DNA of 64,000 bases from an uncultured Aquabacterium sp. (GTDB lineage Bacteria > Pseudomonadota > Gammaproteobacteria > Burkholderiales > Burkholderiaceae_C): NCBI RefSeq assembly GCF_913773725.1, contig NZ_CAJYGK010000034.1, positions 111,460-175,459 on the forward strand, read 5' to 3'. Below the pieces are notes generated by a model. It was not told where the DNA came from and did not search any database. It worked only from the letters and a program-made list of their open reading frames with translations. Of this stretch, positions 1 through 7,875 are shown one piece after another. Numbering within the stretch: position 1 is the first letter of the stretch; every line of letters starts with the position of its first letter. Made by a program: the position numbers and the translations under genes.

Positions 1-36
1 GCGCGTCTGATGGCCATGGCACGCGAGGGGCGCTGA
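1..36 (+). CDS. C-terminal tail of an upstream gene (partial)
   Basis: An open frame enters from the left edge and ends with TGA at 34-36, giving only eleven residues (ARLMAMAREGR). It is co-directional with the next gene. Too little is visible to name a product, and a chance open frame cannot be excluded. Confidence 0.3.
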   Translation, partial: ARLMAMAREGR

Positions 37-117
37 CGCCTTTGCACCCCGGGCATGACGCCCGACTGTCGTACTAGGTCAAGTCCGGCTTCCAGTTGCC
101 GATAACCTGTTCTGCCA

Positions 118-141
118 TGTGGTGACCGGGGTGTCACCACA
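118..141. promoter_or_regulatory. Perfect 9-bp inverted repeat before the CHASE/GGDEF/EAL gene
   Basis: The arms TGTGGTGAC (118-126) and GTCACCACA (133-141) are exact reverse complements separated by six bases, and the repeat ends 15 nt before the start codon at 157. It touches the ribosome binding site GGAAGGA (143-149). It could be an operator for a dimeric regulator or an mRNA hairpin limiting translation. There is no T tract, so it is not an intrinsic terminator. Confidence 0.5.
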
Positions 142-156
142 CCGGAAGGACGCTGG

Positions 157-3100
157 ATGCCCATCGACGACCCGAAGCCTGCCCCTGTGAACGACACCCC
201 TGCGCGCCACACCCGCCCTGCATGGCTGGCCCTGATCCTGGGGGTGACCCTCAGCGTGGGCGCGTGGTGGGGGGCCGCCCAGCGGATTCAGGCCGAGGCC
301 GACGCCGCCCTTCAGCGTGACGCCACCGACCTCACGCGGCGCTTCGAGGAGCAGATGGCCCACCACCTGGCCATGCTGCAGGGCTTTCAGGCGCTGTTCG
401 CGTCCCACGGGGAAGCTGGCCGCGATGCTTTCCACCGTCACTATCAAGCACTGAACGCCGAGCAGACCTATCCAGCGCTGTGGGCCGTGCATTACGCCCC
501 GCTGGTGTCCGAGGGCGAGCGAGATGCCTTCGAAGCCCAGGTCCAGGCCGATCGATCCTTGCATGAACAGAGCTACACGGGCTTTCACATCCGACCGGCC
601 GAGCCGGCCCGCATCCAGTATGTCCCGGTGACCTACGTCGAACCCGCCGGGCGCATCGACAGCATGCTGGGCCAGGACCTGCTCGACGAAGCCGCACGCC
701 GCCAGGCCGTGATGCGCGCCCGCGACGCCGGCCAGATCCAGTCCACGCCGCCGTTGCAGATCCGCGGCCTGCCCGCCGGCACCAGCGGCTTGGCGGTGCG
801 GCTGCCGCTCTACAGCGGCGGGCGACAACCCGACACCCTGGAGGGCCGGCGAACCCACTTTCAGGGCGTGGTGACGGGGGTGCTGCTGACCCGGATGCTG
901 ATGACGCAACTGGGCGGCAACCGGGACTGGCGCCGCCTGCACTGGCGCGCCGACGACCTGGGCCCGCTGGACGGCACGCCCGATCATGACTCGGCCGATG
1001 TGACCCCGGTGCTGTTCGACACGGCGACCTTCGGGGGCACCGCCTGGACCGGCCCGGACCCCGCCCGACCTGCCGACCGCGCAGACCGCATCGAGCACCA
1101 CACCGACATGGCCGGCCGCCGCTGGCAGCTCAGCTTCACCCGCCCCCCCGTACGCCCGCTGGTTCAGCCTTATCCGATGGCCTTGCTGCTGGGCGGCGTG
1201 GCCGGCTCGGTGGGGCTGTGGTGGGCGTGGCGCAACCGGGGGCTGCGCGCCTGGCAGGCTGCGCAGCTCGCCGATGAGCTCAGCGCACGCGCCACCGACA
1301 ATGAGCAGCGCCTGCGCGCGATCATGGACCACACGGTTGACGGCATCATCACCGTCGCGCCGTCCGGCCGCGTGCTCAGCCTCAATGAAGCGGCCAGCCG
1401 CATCTTCCGGCGCGACGCCGCCAGCGTGCTCGGGCAGCATCTGAGCCTGCTGCTGCCCGAAGCGGGGCAACAGGAGCGAGGTCGCCGGGTCGAGCAGTTC
1501 CTGCAGCAGCAATGCACCGGCTTCGACGGGCTGGGGCGCCGCACCGAGGCCTTGCGCGGTGACGACGGCGGGCTGTTTCCGGTCGAGCTGTCGGTCAGCT
1601 CGATGGTCTACAAGCAGCAGAAGCACTACATCGTCATCGTGCGCGACCTGAGTCTGCAGGAGACGGCCGAGCGCGCCGTGCTCGAGGCCCAGCGCCAGCT
1701 CAACGAGATCGATGAGATGCGGCGCGTCATCGTGCACCATGCGCCCTACGCCATCTGCGTGCTCAACACACAGGGCGTGATCCAGGCCATCAACCCGGCA
1801 GGCGAGCGGCTTCTGGGCCACAGTGCGATGGAGCTGGTCGGCCGCAGCACCGCCGAACGCTTCTTCGACCCGGAACAGGTGGCCGAACGCACCCGGATGC
1901 TGGCCATGCGCATGGACCGCCCAGTGACGTCCGGCGAGCTGTTCAGCCACCTGGCGCGGCAAAGCCCCGGTCTGCCGATGGAGTGGATCCTGCGCCGCAG
2001 CGACGGCACCCCGCTGGTGGCCGAACTGTCCGTGACCGAGTTGCGCAACGAGCACGAGCAACTGACCGGCTACCTGGCGATGGCGCAGGACGTGACCTCA
2101 CGCCGCGAGGCCGAGCAGCAGGTTCAGCACATGGCCCTGCACGATGCCCTGACAGGATTGCCCAACCGGAACATGCTGCAGGAGCAGCTCAAGGTCTCGT
2201 TGAGCACGGCCGAGCGCGAGGGCGGCCTGATGGCCATGATGTTCCTCGACCTCGACCGCTTCAAGAAGATCAATGACGGCCTGGGCCATCACATCGGCGA
2301 CCACGTGCTGATCGAGGCCGCACGCCGCTTGATGGCCGTGATGCGGACCTCGGACATCGTGGCGCGGCTCGGTGGGGACGAGTTCGTCGTGCTGCTGCCG
2401 CAGATTGCCGAGGCCAGCGATGGCCTGCGGGTGGCGGAAAAGCTGATGGCTGCCTTCGACGAACCGCTCCGGGTCGGCCCGCATGAGCTGCGCGTCACCC
2501 CCAGCATCGGGCTGGCGCTGTACCCGGAGCACGGCCGCGATGCCATCACCCTGATGCGTCACGCCGATCTGGCCATGTACCAGGCCAAGCACGCCGGCCG
2601 CAACCGCATCCAGGTCTACAGCGACCAGATGGAGTCGCCTTCCGCAGAATCGCTGGTGTTGGAAAACGAGCTCTACAAGGCGCTGGACCGCAACGAACTG
2701 CGCCTGCACTTCCAGCCCCAGTTCAGCTGCAGGACCGGGGCCATCACCGGGGCCGAGGCGCTGCTACGCTGGGCCCATCAGGGCAAGCTGGTCTCCCCGG
2801 CGGAATTCATCCCCCTGGCCGAAGAGACGGGGCTCATCGTCCCGATGGGCCGCTGGGTGCTGCAGCGGGCCTGCGCCCTGGCCCAGCAGTGGCGTACCGA
2901 AACCGGCTGGCCCTTGCGGGTGGCCGTCAACCTGTCGGCCGTCCAGCTGGACCGGGCCGAGATCGTCGACGAGGTCCGCGCGGCGCTCGCCGGCACCGGC
3001 CTGCCGCCCACGGCGCTCGAACTGGAGATCACCGAAAGTGTGGTGGTGCGCGAATCCCTGCGGGCGGCGGCCGTGCTCAGCCAGCTGCGGGCGCTTGGCG

Positions 3101-3465
3101 TGGGCATCGCCATCGACGATTTCGGGGTGGGCTACTCCAGCTTTGCCTACCTGCGCGAACTCCCCGTCGACCGCTTCAAGCTCGACCGCAGCTTCCTGTC
3201 GGCCGTGCCCGCCTCGCCGGGCGACAGCCGCCTGGCCGCCGCGCTGATCGCCATGGCACACCGACTGGAAGTCGGCATCGTGGCCGAAGGTGTGGAAACG
3301 GCGGAACAGGCGGCCTTCCTGGCCGCCCACCACTGCGACGAGGCGCAGGGCTATCATCTGGGCCGGCCGGTGGACGAGGACGCGTTCGCGGCCCTCTTGC
3401 ACCGCCATGCCGCGGCCCAGCGCGACACCGCCCTGGCACCGCCCGACGCCAGCCTGGCGATCTGA
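157..3465 (+). CDS. CHASE-PAS-PAS-GGDEF-EAL cyclic-di-GMP turnover protein
   Basis: This 1102-residue membrane sensor should make and/or degrade cyclic di-GMP. In order: a transmembrane segment (about 25-43), a periplasmic CHASE domain (about 60-260), a second membrane segment (about 335-355), two PAS domains (about 380-490 and 525-650), a GGDEF domain with intact GGDEF at 739-743 and an RxxD inhibitory site (RTSD) placed correctly just before it, and an EAL domain with EALLRW at about 867, the DDFG motif and the VAEGVE motif. Both catalytic signatures look intact, so it may be bifunctional, with one activity dominating. The start at 157 is supported by GGAAGGA seven bases upstream. CHASE ligands vary (cytokinin-like or other small molecules), so the signal cannot be named. 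No partner gene is adjacent. Confidence 0.93.
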   Translation: MPIDDPKPAPVNDTPARHTRPAWLALILGVTLSVGAWWGAAQRIQAEADAALQRDATDLTRRFEEQMAHHLAMLQGFQALFASHGEAGRDAFHRHYQALNAEQTYPALWAVHYAPLVSEGERDAFEAQVQADRSLHEQSYTGFHIRPAEPARIQYVPVTYVEPAGRIDSMLGQDLLDEAARRQAVMRARDAGQIQSTPPLQIRGLPAGTSGLAVRLPLYSGGRQPDTLEGRRTHFQGVVTGVLLTRMLMTQLGGNRDWRRLHWRADDLGPLDGTPDHDSADVTPVLFDTATFGGTAWTGPDPARPADRADRIEHHTDMAGRRWQLSFTRPPVRPLVQPYPMALLLGGVAGSVGLWWAWRNRGLRAWQAAQLADELSARATDNEQRLRAIMDHTVDGIITVAPSGRVLSLNEAASRIFRRDAASVLGQHLSLLLPEAGQQERGRRVEQFLQQQCTGFDGLGRRTEALRGDDGGLFPVELSVSSMVYKQQKHYIVIVRDLSLQETAERAVLEAQRQLNEIDEMRRVIVHHAPYAICVLNTQGVIQAINPAGERLLGHSAMELVGRSTAERFFDPEQVAERTRMLAMRMDRPVTSGELFSHLARQSPGLPMEWILRRSDGTPLVAELSVTELRNEHEQLTGYLAMAQDVTSRREAEQQVQHMALHDALTGLPNRNMLQEQLKVSLSTAEREGGLMAMMFLDLDRFKKINDGLGHHIGDHVLIEAARRLMAVMRTSDIVARLGGDEFVVLLPQIAEASDGLRVAEKLMAAFDEPLRVGPHELRVTPSIGLALYPEHGRDAITLMRHADLAMYQAKHAGRNRIQVYSDQMESPSAESLVLENELYKALDRNELRLHFQPQFSCRTGAITGAEALLRWAHQGKLVSPAEFIPLAEETGLIVPMGRWVLQRACALAQQWRTETGWPLRVAVNLSAVQLDRAEIVDEVRAALAGTGLPPTALELEITESVVVRESLRAAAVLSQLRALGVGIAIDDFGVGYSSFAYLRELPVDRFKLDRSFLSAVPASPGDSRLAAALIAMAHRLEVGIVAEGVETAEQAAFLAAHHCDEAQGYHLGRPVDEDAFAALLHRHAAAQRDTALAPPDASLAI

Positions 3466-3480
3466 ACCAGGCGGGGTCGC

Positions 3481-4047
3481 TCAGGCCAGCCAGATCGTCA
3501 GCACCCCCAGCACCAGGAACAGCAGCGCCGAGCCGCGGTGGATCCAGTCCATGGGCAGGCGCTGCGTGAGCCGGTCGCCCAGGTAGACGGCCGGCACATT
3601 GGCCAGCAGCATGCCCGCCGTCGTGCCGGCCACGACCTGGATGAACACGTCGGGATACCGCGCCGCCAGCACGACGGTCGCCACCTGGGTCTTGTCGCCC
3701 ATCTCGGCAATGAAGAACGCCACCGTCGTGGCGGCCAGCACGCCCAGCCCCGTCGGCAACCGCACCTCGTCGTCGTCGACCTTGTCGGGAATCAGCATCC
3801 AGATGGCCACGAGCAGGAACGAGCCCCCGACCAGCCATCGCAGGGCCTGCGGCCCCAGCCACTGCGTGAGCCAGGCACCGAGCGCCGCAGCCAGCGCGTG
3901 GTTCAGCACCGTGGCAATGAGGATGCCGGCCACAATCGGCAGCGGGCGGCGGTAGCGCGCGGCCAGCATCAGCGCCAGAAGCTGGGTCTTGTCGCCCATT
4001 TCGCCCAGGGCCACGGCCGTGGACGACACGAAGAAAGCATCAAACAT
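3481..4047 (-). CDS. TMEM165/GDT1 (UPF0016) family manganese exporter
   Basis: A 188-residue integral membrane protein with about six hydrophobic segments in two homologous halves. Each half carries the family signature EMGDKTQ, near the N-terminus and again in the middle. Characterised bacterial relatives (MneA type) export Mn2+, and the family includes the Ca2+/Mn2+ transporter GDT1. I start it at ATG 4047 (MFDAFFVSS) because the longer upstream frame is hydrophilic and runs through the riboswitch leader. The Mn2+ riboswitch in that leader strongly supports Mn export as the role, with expression rising when Mn2+ is high. It is convergent with the GGDEF/EAL gene, 15 nt apart. Confidence 0.9.
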   Translation of the reverse strand: MFDAFFVSSTAVALGEMGDKTQLLALMLAARYRRPLPIVAGILIATVLNHALAAALGAWLTQWLGPQALRWLVGGSFLLVAIWMLIPDKVDDDEVRLPTGLGVLAATTVAFFIAEMGDKTQVATVVLAARYPDVFIQVVAGTTAGMLLANVPAVYLGDRLTQRLPMDWIHRGSALLFLVLGVLTIWLA

Positions 4048-4067
4048 GTGGGATCGGGGATGAGTGG

Positions 4068-4113
4068 GGCCGGGCGGCGTGGAGCCTACGGACATGGACG
4101 CACCCGCCCGGCC
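4068..4113 (-). promoter_or_regulatory. Hairpin between the Mn riboswitch aptamer and the start codon
   Basis: Perfect 10-bp arms (4068-4077 with 4104-4113) enclose 26 nt and end about 20 nt before the exporter start codon. No run of U follows, so it is not an obvious intrinsic terminator. It may be the expression platform acting on translation or on Rho access; this is inference from position. Confidence 0.4.
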
Positions 4114-4130
4114 ACCCGGCGTACGCCATG

Positions 4131-4233
4131 CCCATGGTCTTGCCAGGCGATGCCCCGGGCGCCATGGCCTGCTGGCCAAGTGTGTTGACGCACGGACCGC
4201 GGCACATCGCCGCGGGAGGCTACTCCCCAAGGG
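4131..4233 (-). promoter_or_regulatory. yybP-ykoY family manganese riboswitch
   Basis: On the minus strand the leader shows the family's conserved blocks in order: GGGGAGTAGCC (4228-4218), a GC-rich hairpin with arms CCGCGGC and GCCGCGG, the GTCAACACACT block, and GGCAAGACC ending the aptamer. The outer strands CCCTTGG and CCATGGG pair to close helix P1 (4233-4227 with 4137-4131, one mismatch). Members of this family bind Mn2+ and usually activate Mn exporters, and the gene downstream is a UPF0016 exporter. Covariance-model scoring was not possible here, but block order, spacing and context agree. Confidence 0.85.
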
Positions 4234-4242
4234 ACGGGCTGG

Positions 4243-4248
4243 ATTGTA
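4243..4248 (-). promoter_or_regulatory. -10 element for the riboswitch transcript
   Basis: TACAAT on the minus strand lies about 10 nt before the first conserved riboswitch bases, placing the transcription start where the aptamer should begin. No convincing -35 hexamer is seen; it would fall in the 3' end of the DUF1631 gene. Confidence 0.45.
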
Positions 4249-4263
4249 ACGCGGAGGGAACGG

Positions 4264-6765
4264 TCAGCTGAGCAGCCGTTCGGGATCGGCGTCGAGCTTG
4301 GCGAGCGCCTCGCGGGTGGCGCGGGTGGTGAGGGATTCTTCTTCGACTGGCACGAGCAGCCCGGCCTGCAGGAAGGCCGCCAGGCGGCGCAGCTGGAACA
4401 GCACGCCGCGCCCGGAGGGCGTGACGAACAGCGCGAGCTGCTTCTGCAACCCCTGCCACGCCAGCTGCACCGGCTCGCGGCGCTGGCGGTAATCGAGCTC
4501 GAACCAGGCGCCGATCTGCAGCTCGCGGGCCCAGGCCAGCATGGCCGGCGTGGGCATGGTGCCGCCCTCGGCCACCACCTGCAGTTCGTCCGTCTCGTGG
4601 CCAGACAGGTCGCGCAGTGTCTGCTCGTCCAGATCGACCTCGGCCAGATCGGGCAGCACCTCGTCCAGCGCGTCCAGCCGGTCGGTCACGGCCTTGAGGT
4701 GCGCCGGTGAGATCGACGCCGATCGCGCCGAGAACGCAGCGGCCAGTGCGGCATTGAGCTGCTGCACGTGTTCGTCCTGCTTGGCCACAGGCAGACCGGC
4801 TCGCGCCATGCCGTCACGCACGATCTTGAGCAGAGGCGGCAAGCGGCGCAGCACGTCGGCCCGCTCTTCGCGCGAGGTCTTGGCGCTCGCCGACCAGATC
4901 AGATCGGCCGCCGCACGCTTGAGCGTGCGGGTTTCGTCGCTGCCCGGGCTGGTCTGCACGGCACTGTGGGCCAGCACGTCGGCCCAGACCCGGAACAGAA
5001 AATCCCGCACGCCGTCGTGCACCGGCACGCCCTCGAGCATCTTGCGCAGCTCGATGGTGTACTGGATGGCGCAGGTCTCGCGCTGTTCGACCTGCTGCGC
5101 CAGCGACACGCCCTTGCGGGACGCCTCGTTGGCGTCACGGAAGTAAGTCTCGAGAAACTTCTGGAACTCGACCAGCACGGTCTGGAACACCCGCCGCCCC
5201 GTGTCCGGGTAGGCCTCGACCACCTGCACGACGCGCTTGATCTCCTTGTGCAGCGCGTCCTCGTCGTGACTGGCTCCGCCGCCTGCAAACCCCATGACGC
5301 AACTGCCCATGCGGTCGATCAGCATGCGGGCAGGGTGGTTGGTGGTGGCGAAGAAGTCGGGTTCGCTGACGGCCACGCGCAGCACCGGCATCTGCAGGCG
5401 CGCGAACCAGACGCGGATGCTGGCCGGCAGGCGCTCCTCCGTCAGGATGTGCTGGAACAGCAGGGCGACGATCTCGATGGTGGCGCGCTCGACCGGCGTG
5501 GCCGCCGCCTGCTTGAGGGCGCGCTTGCTGTCTTCCAGGTCCCGCAGCGCCAGCGCGGGGTTGTCGCTGCCGAAGCCGCCCACGTCGGTCTGGCGGCGCA
5601 GGATCTGGCCGGCTTCATGCATGGCCTCGCCCAGACCGGGGCTGACGAACACCGGCTGCGCCGCCGTGACCTGATTGGCCGTGGGCGCGAAACCGGGAAC
5701 CTGTCGGGCCACCACCTGATTGAGCTTGCCCAGGACCGCCTGTGACTGACCGGGCGTGCGCAGACCAGGCGTCTGCGTCAGCAACTGGGTTTCCTCATAG
5801 GGCTGCCCCAGTGGCTGCAGACCGCTGTTGCCCCGCGTGCCGACGGCAGACGGCGAGACGCCGCCCATACCCCCGCCCGGGGTGCCACCCGAAGCGCCTG
5901 TTCCACCCGGTCGGCCGGTGGCGCTGGACGGTGCACCACCCCAACCGCCCCCCGAGTTGCCACCCAGACCGCCTGCGCTGCCCCCCGTGCCGGCCGCGGC
6001 GGAACCCACGGCGCCTCCTGCTGCCGCCCCACCCGGGCCGCCTGCCCCTGCAACGCCCCCCCAGGGGCTCAGCAGAGCCCGGCCGGGCACGCCCGTGTCA
6101 GGCGCACGCCGGATGAAAGGACGCAGGTCGATCTCGGGGCGCACGCCGTGGTCGAGCAGCAGCCGATTGGCGTGGTGATAGGCCTCTTGCACCCATTGGG
6201 CGGTCTCGTTGTTGAGCACCGTCTGCAACGTGGCCCAGTGCCCCAGCCCCAGGCCGGATTGCAGCCAGGTCTCCAGCACGACCTTGCCCAGCCAGGACGG
6301 GTTGAGCACATCGACCGCGCCGGGCGCATTGTCGATTGCGCCCTGCACGACCTGCAATCGCGCACTGAGGTCGGTGTACTCGGATCCGGTCAGGTCGGCC
6401 ACGGCCTGCCCCAGCCGCACGCCCACGATGTCGCGCTCGATGTGGCTGTCGTCCACGAGGCTCAGCACAGCCGGCAGCCCCCCCGCAACCGCGGGCTTCT
6501 GGTCCACCGGACGGCCCAGCCGCAGAGCCTGAGCGGCCTCACGCAACCGGGCTTCCAGTGCCTGCTGCCACGCCGACTGCGCCCGCGGAAAATCGAGCAC
6601 CAGATCGCGCCGCCGCTGGTACAGCGCCGGTTCGGCTGCCAGCGTGGCCAGCAGCTTCGCCCCATCCACGCAGGCCTGCACAAGGCCGGCACTGCCCCTG
6701 ACGAGGCTGTCGATGTAGGTGACGCGGGCGCTCAGCGCCAGCGCTCGGGGGGGTCCAGCGGACAT
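4264..6765 (-). CDS. DUF1631 family protein
   Basis: An 833-residue soluble protein matching the DUF1631 family, common in Betaproteobacteria and of unknown function (older records call some members thymidine phosphorylase, without good support). The N-terminal third and the C-terminal half are ordinary helical sequence. Between them, about residues 235-320 (roughly 5800-6060), is a low-complexity stretch dominated by Gly, Ala, Ser and Pro that looks like a flexible linker. There is no signal peptide or membrane segment. It lies 66 nt downstream of secF on the same strand and ends just before the exporter's promoter. Start ATG 6765. Confidence 0.8.
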   Translation of the reverse strand: MSAGPPRALALSARVTYIDSLVRGSAGLVQACVDGAKLLATLAAEPALYQRRRDLVLDFPRAQSAWQQALEARLREAAQALRLGRPVDQKPAVAGGLPAVLSLVDDSHIERDIVGVRLGQAVADLTGSEYTDLSARLQVVQGAIDNAPGAVDVLNPSWLGKVVLETWLQSGLGLGHWATLQTVLNNETAQWVQEAYHHANRLLLDHGVRPEIDLRPFIRRAPDTGVPGRALLSPWGGVAGAGGPGGAAAGGAVGSAAAGTGGSAGGLGGNSGGGWGGAPSSATGRPGGTGASGGTPGGGMGGVSPSAVGTRGNSGLQPLGQPYEETQLLTQTPGLRTPGQSQAVLGKLNQVVARQVPGFAPTANQVTAAQPVFVSPGLGEAMHEAGQILRRQTDVGGFGSDNPALALRDLEDSKRALKQAAATPVERATIEIVALLFQHILTEERLPASIRVWFARLQMPVLRVAVSEPDFFATTNHPARMLIDRMGSCVMGFAGGGASHDEDALHKEIKRVVQVVEAYPDTGRRVFQTVLVEFQKFLETYFRDANEASRKGVSLAQQVEQRETCAIQYTIELRKMLEGVPVHDGVRDFLFRVWADVLAHSAVQTSPGSDETRTLKRAAADLIWSASAKTSREERADVLRRLPPLLKIVRDGMARAGLPVAKQDEHVQQLNAALAAAFSARSASISPAHLKAVTDRLDALDEVLPDLAEVDLDEQTLRDLSGHETDELQVVAEGGTMPTPAMLAWARELQIGAWFELDYRQRREPVQLAWQGLQKQLALFVTPSGRGVLFQLRRLAAFLQAGLLVPVEEESLTTRATREALAKLDADPERLLS

Positions 6766-6831
6766 GCAGAAGTGACAACGCCGGGATCATCACGCGACGA
6801 CCCCGGCGGGGAGGGTTCCTTTGAAAGGACT

Positions 6832-7848
6832 CTACACCACAGCACCCGCGTTGGGATCGTTGGGATCGATGTCTTTTTTGGTGTTCTTCACGAGGTCTTC
6901 ACGCTTGACGCCCAGCCACATTGCGATGGCCGCCGCCACGAAGACAGACGAGTAGATGCCGAACAGGATGCCGATGGTCAGGGCCAGTGCGAAATAGTGC
7001 AGCGTCGGGCCGCCGAAGATCAGCATGGCCAGCACCATGGCCTCGGTCGAGCCGTGGGTGATGATGGTGCGGCTCATCGTCGACGTGATGGCGTGGTCGA
7101 TGACCTCGCGCGTCGTCATCCGCCGGTGCTTGCGGAAGGCCTCGCGGATCCGGTCGAAGATCACGACCGACTCGTTGACCGAGTAGCCCAGGACCGCCAG
7201 CACCGCGGCCAGCACCGACAGCGAGAACTCCCACTGGAAGAAGGCAAAGAAGCCCAGGATGATGATGACGTCGTGCAGGTTGGCGATGATGCCGGCCACG
7301 GCGAACTTCCACTCGAAGCGGATCGCCAGGTAGATCATGATGCCGATCACCGTGACGGCGAGCGCCAGGGCCCCGTCACGGGCCAGTTCGTCACCGACCT
7401 GAGGGCCGACAAACTCGCTGCGCTGCAGCGTGACCGGCCGGGCGCTGCCGGCCTGGCAGACCTGGGCGGGACCCTTTTCGGCGTCCTGCGTCGCGACCTG
7501 TCCGCCCTCAGCCTGGCACAGCGCGTCGAACACCTTGGCCACGACCTCGCCCTGCTTCATGCTGCCGCGCAGAGGCAGGCGGATCAGCACATCACGCGAC
7601 GTGCCGAAGTTCTGCACCTGCACCTCACCAAAACCCAGCGACTCGACGGCTTCGCGCGCTTTCACCAGATTGGCGCTCTGTGCGTACTGCACCTCGATGA
7701 GCGAACCACCCGTGAACTCGATCGAGAAGTGCAGGCCCCGGGTCACCAGGAAGAACACCGCAGCGGCAAAGGTGAGGAAAGAGATCGCGTTGAAGATCAA
7801 CGCGTGGCGCATGAAGGGAATGTCGCGCCGGATGCGGAAGAATTCCAT
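6832..7848 (-). CDS. secF: Protein translocase subunit SecF
   Basis: A 338-residue inner-membrane protein with the SecF plan: one N-terminal membrane helix, a periplasmic domain, then five membrane helices (about residues 170-320). The GGSLIEVQ stretch after the first helix and the helix containing GYSVNESVVIFDRIRE are characteristic. With SecD and YajC it forms the complex that uses the proton-motive force to pull secreted proteins across the membrane after SecA action. It follows secD by 27 nt, so co-transcription is likely. AAGGA precedes the ATG at 7848 with slightly long spacing. Confidence 0.97.
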   Translation of the reverse strand: MEFFRIRRDIPFMRHALIFNAISFLTFAAAVFFLVTRGLHFSIEFTGGSLIEVQYAQSANLVKAREAVESLGFGEVQVQNFGTSRDVLIRLPLRGSMKQGEVVAKVFDALCQAEGGQVATQDAEKGPAQVCQAGSARPVTLQRSEFVGPQVGDELARDGALALAVTVIGIMIYLAIRFEWKFAVAGIIANLHDVIIILGFFAFFQWEFSLSVLAAVLAVLGYSVNESVVIFDRIREAFRKHRRMTTREVIDHAITSTMSRTIITHGSTEAMVLAMLIFGGPTLHYFALALTIGILFGIYSSVFVAAAIAMWLGVKREDLVKNTKKDIDPNDPNAGAVV

Positions 7849-7875
7849 GACGTTGTGTTCCTTGTCTTCCGTGGA

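Noticed and set aside
79..2061. A 660-codon open frame on the minus strand opposite the GGDEF/EAL gene
   Set aside because: It mirrors the plus-strand coding frame in GC-rich DNA, has His/Gly/Ala/Gln-rich low-complexity translation and no recognisable domain, while the plus-strand protein has full motifs.
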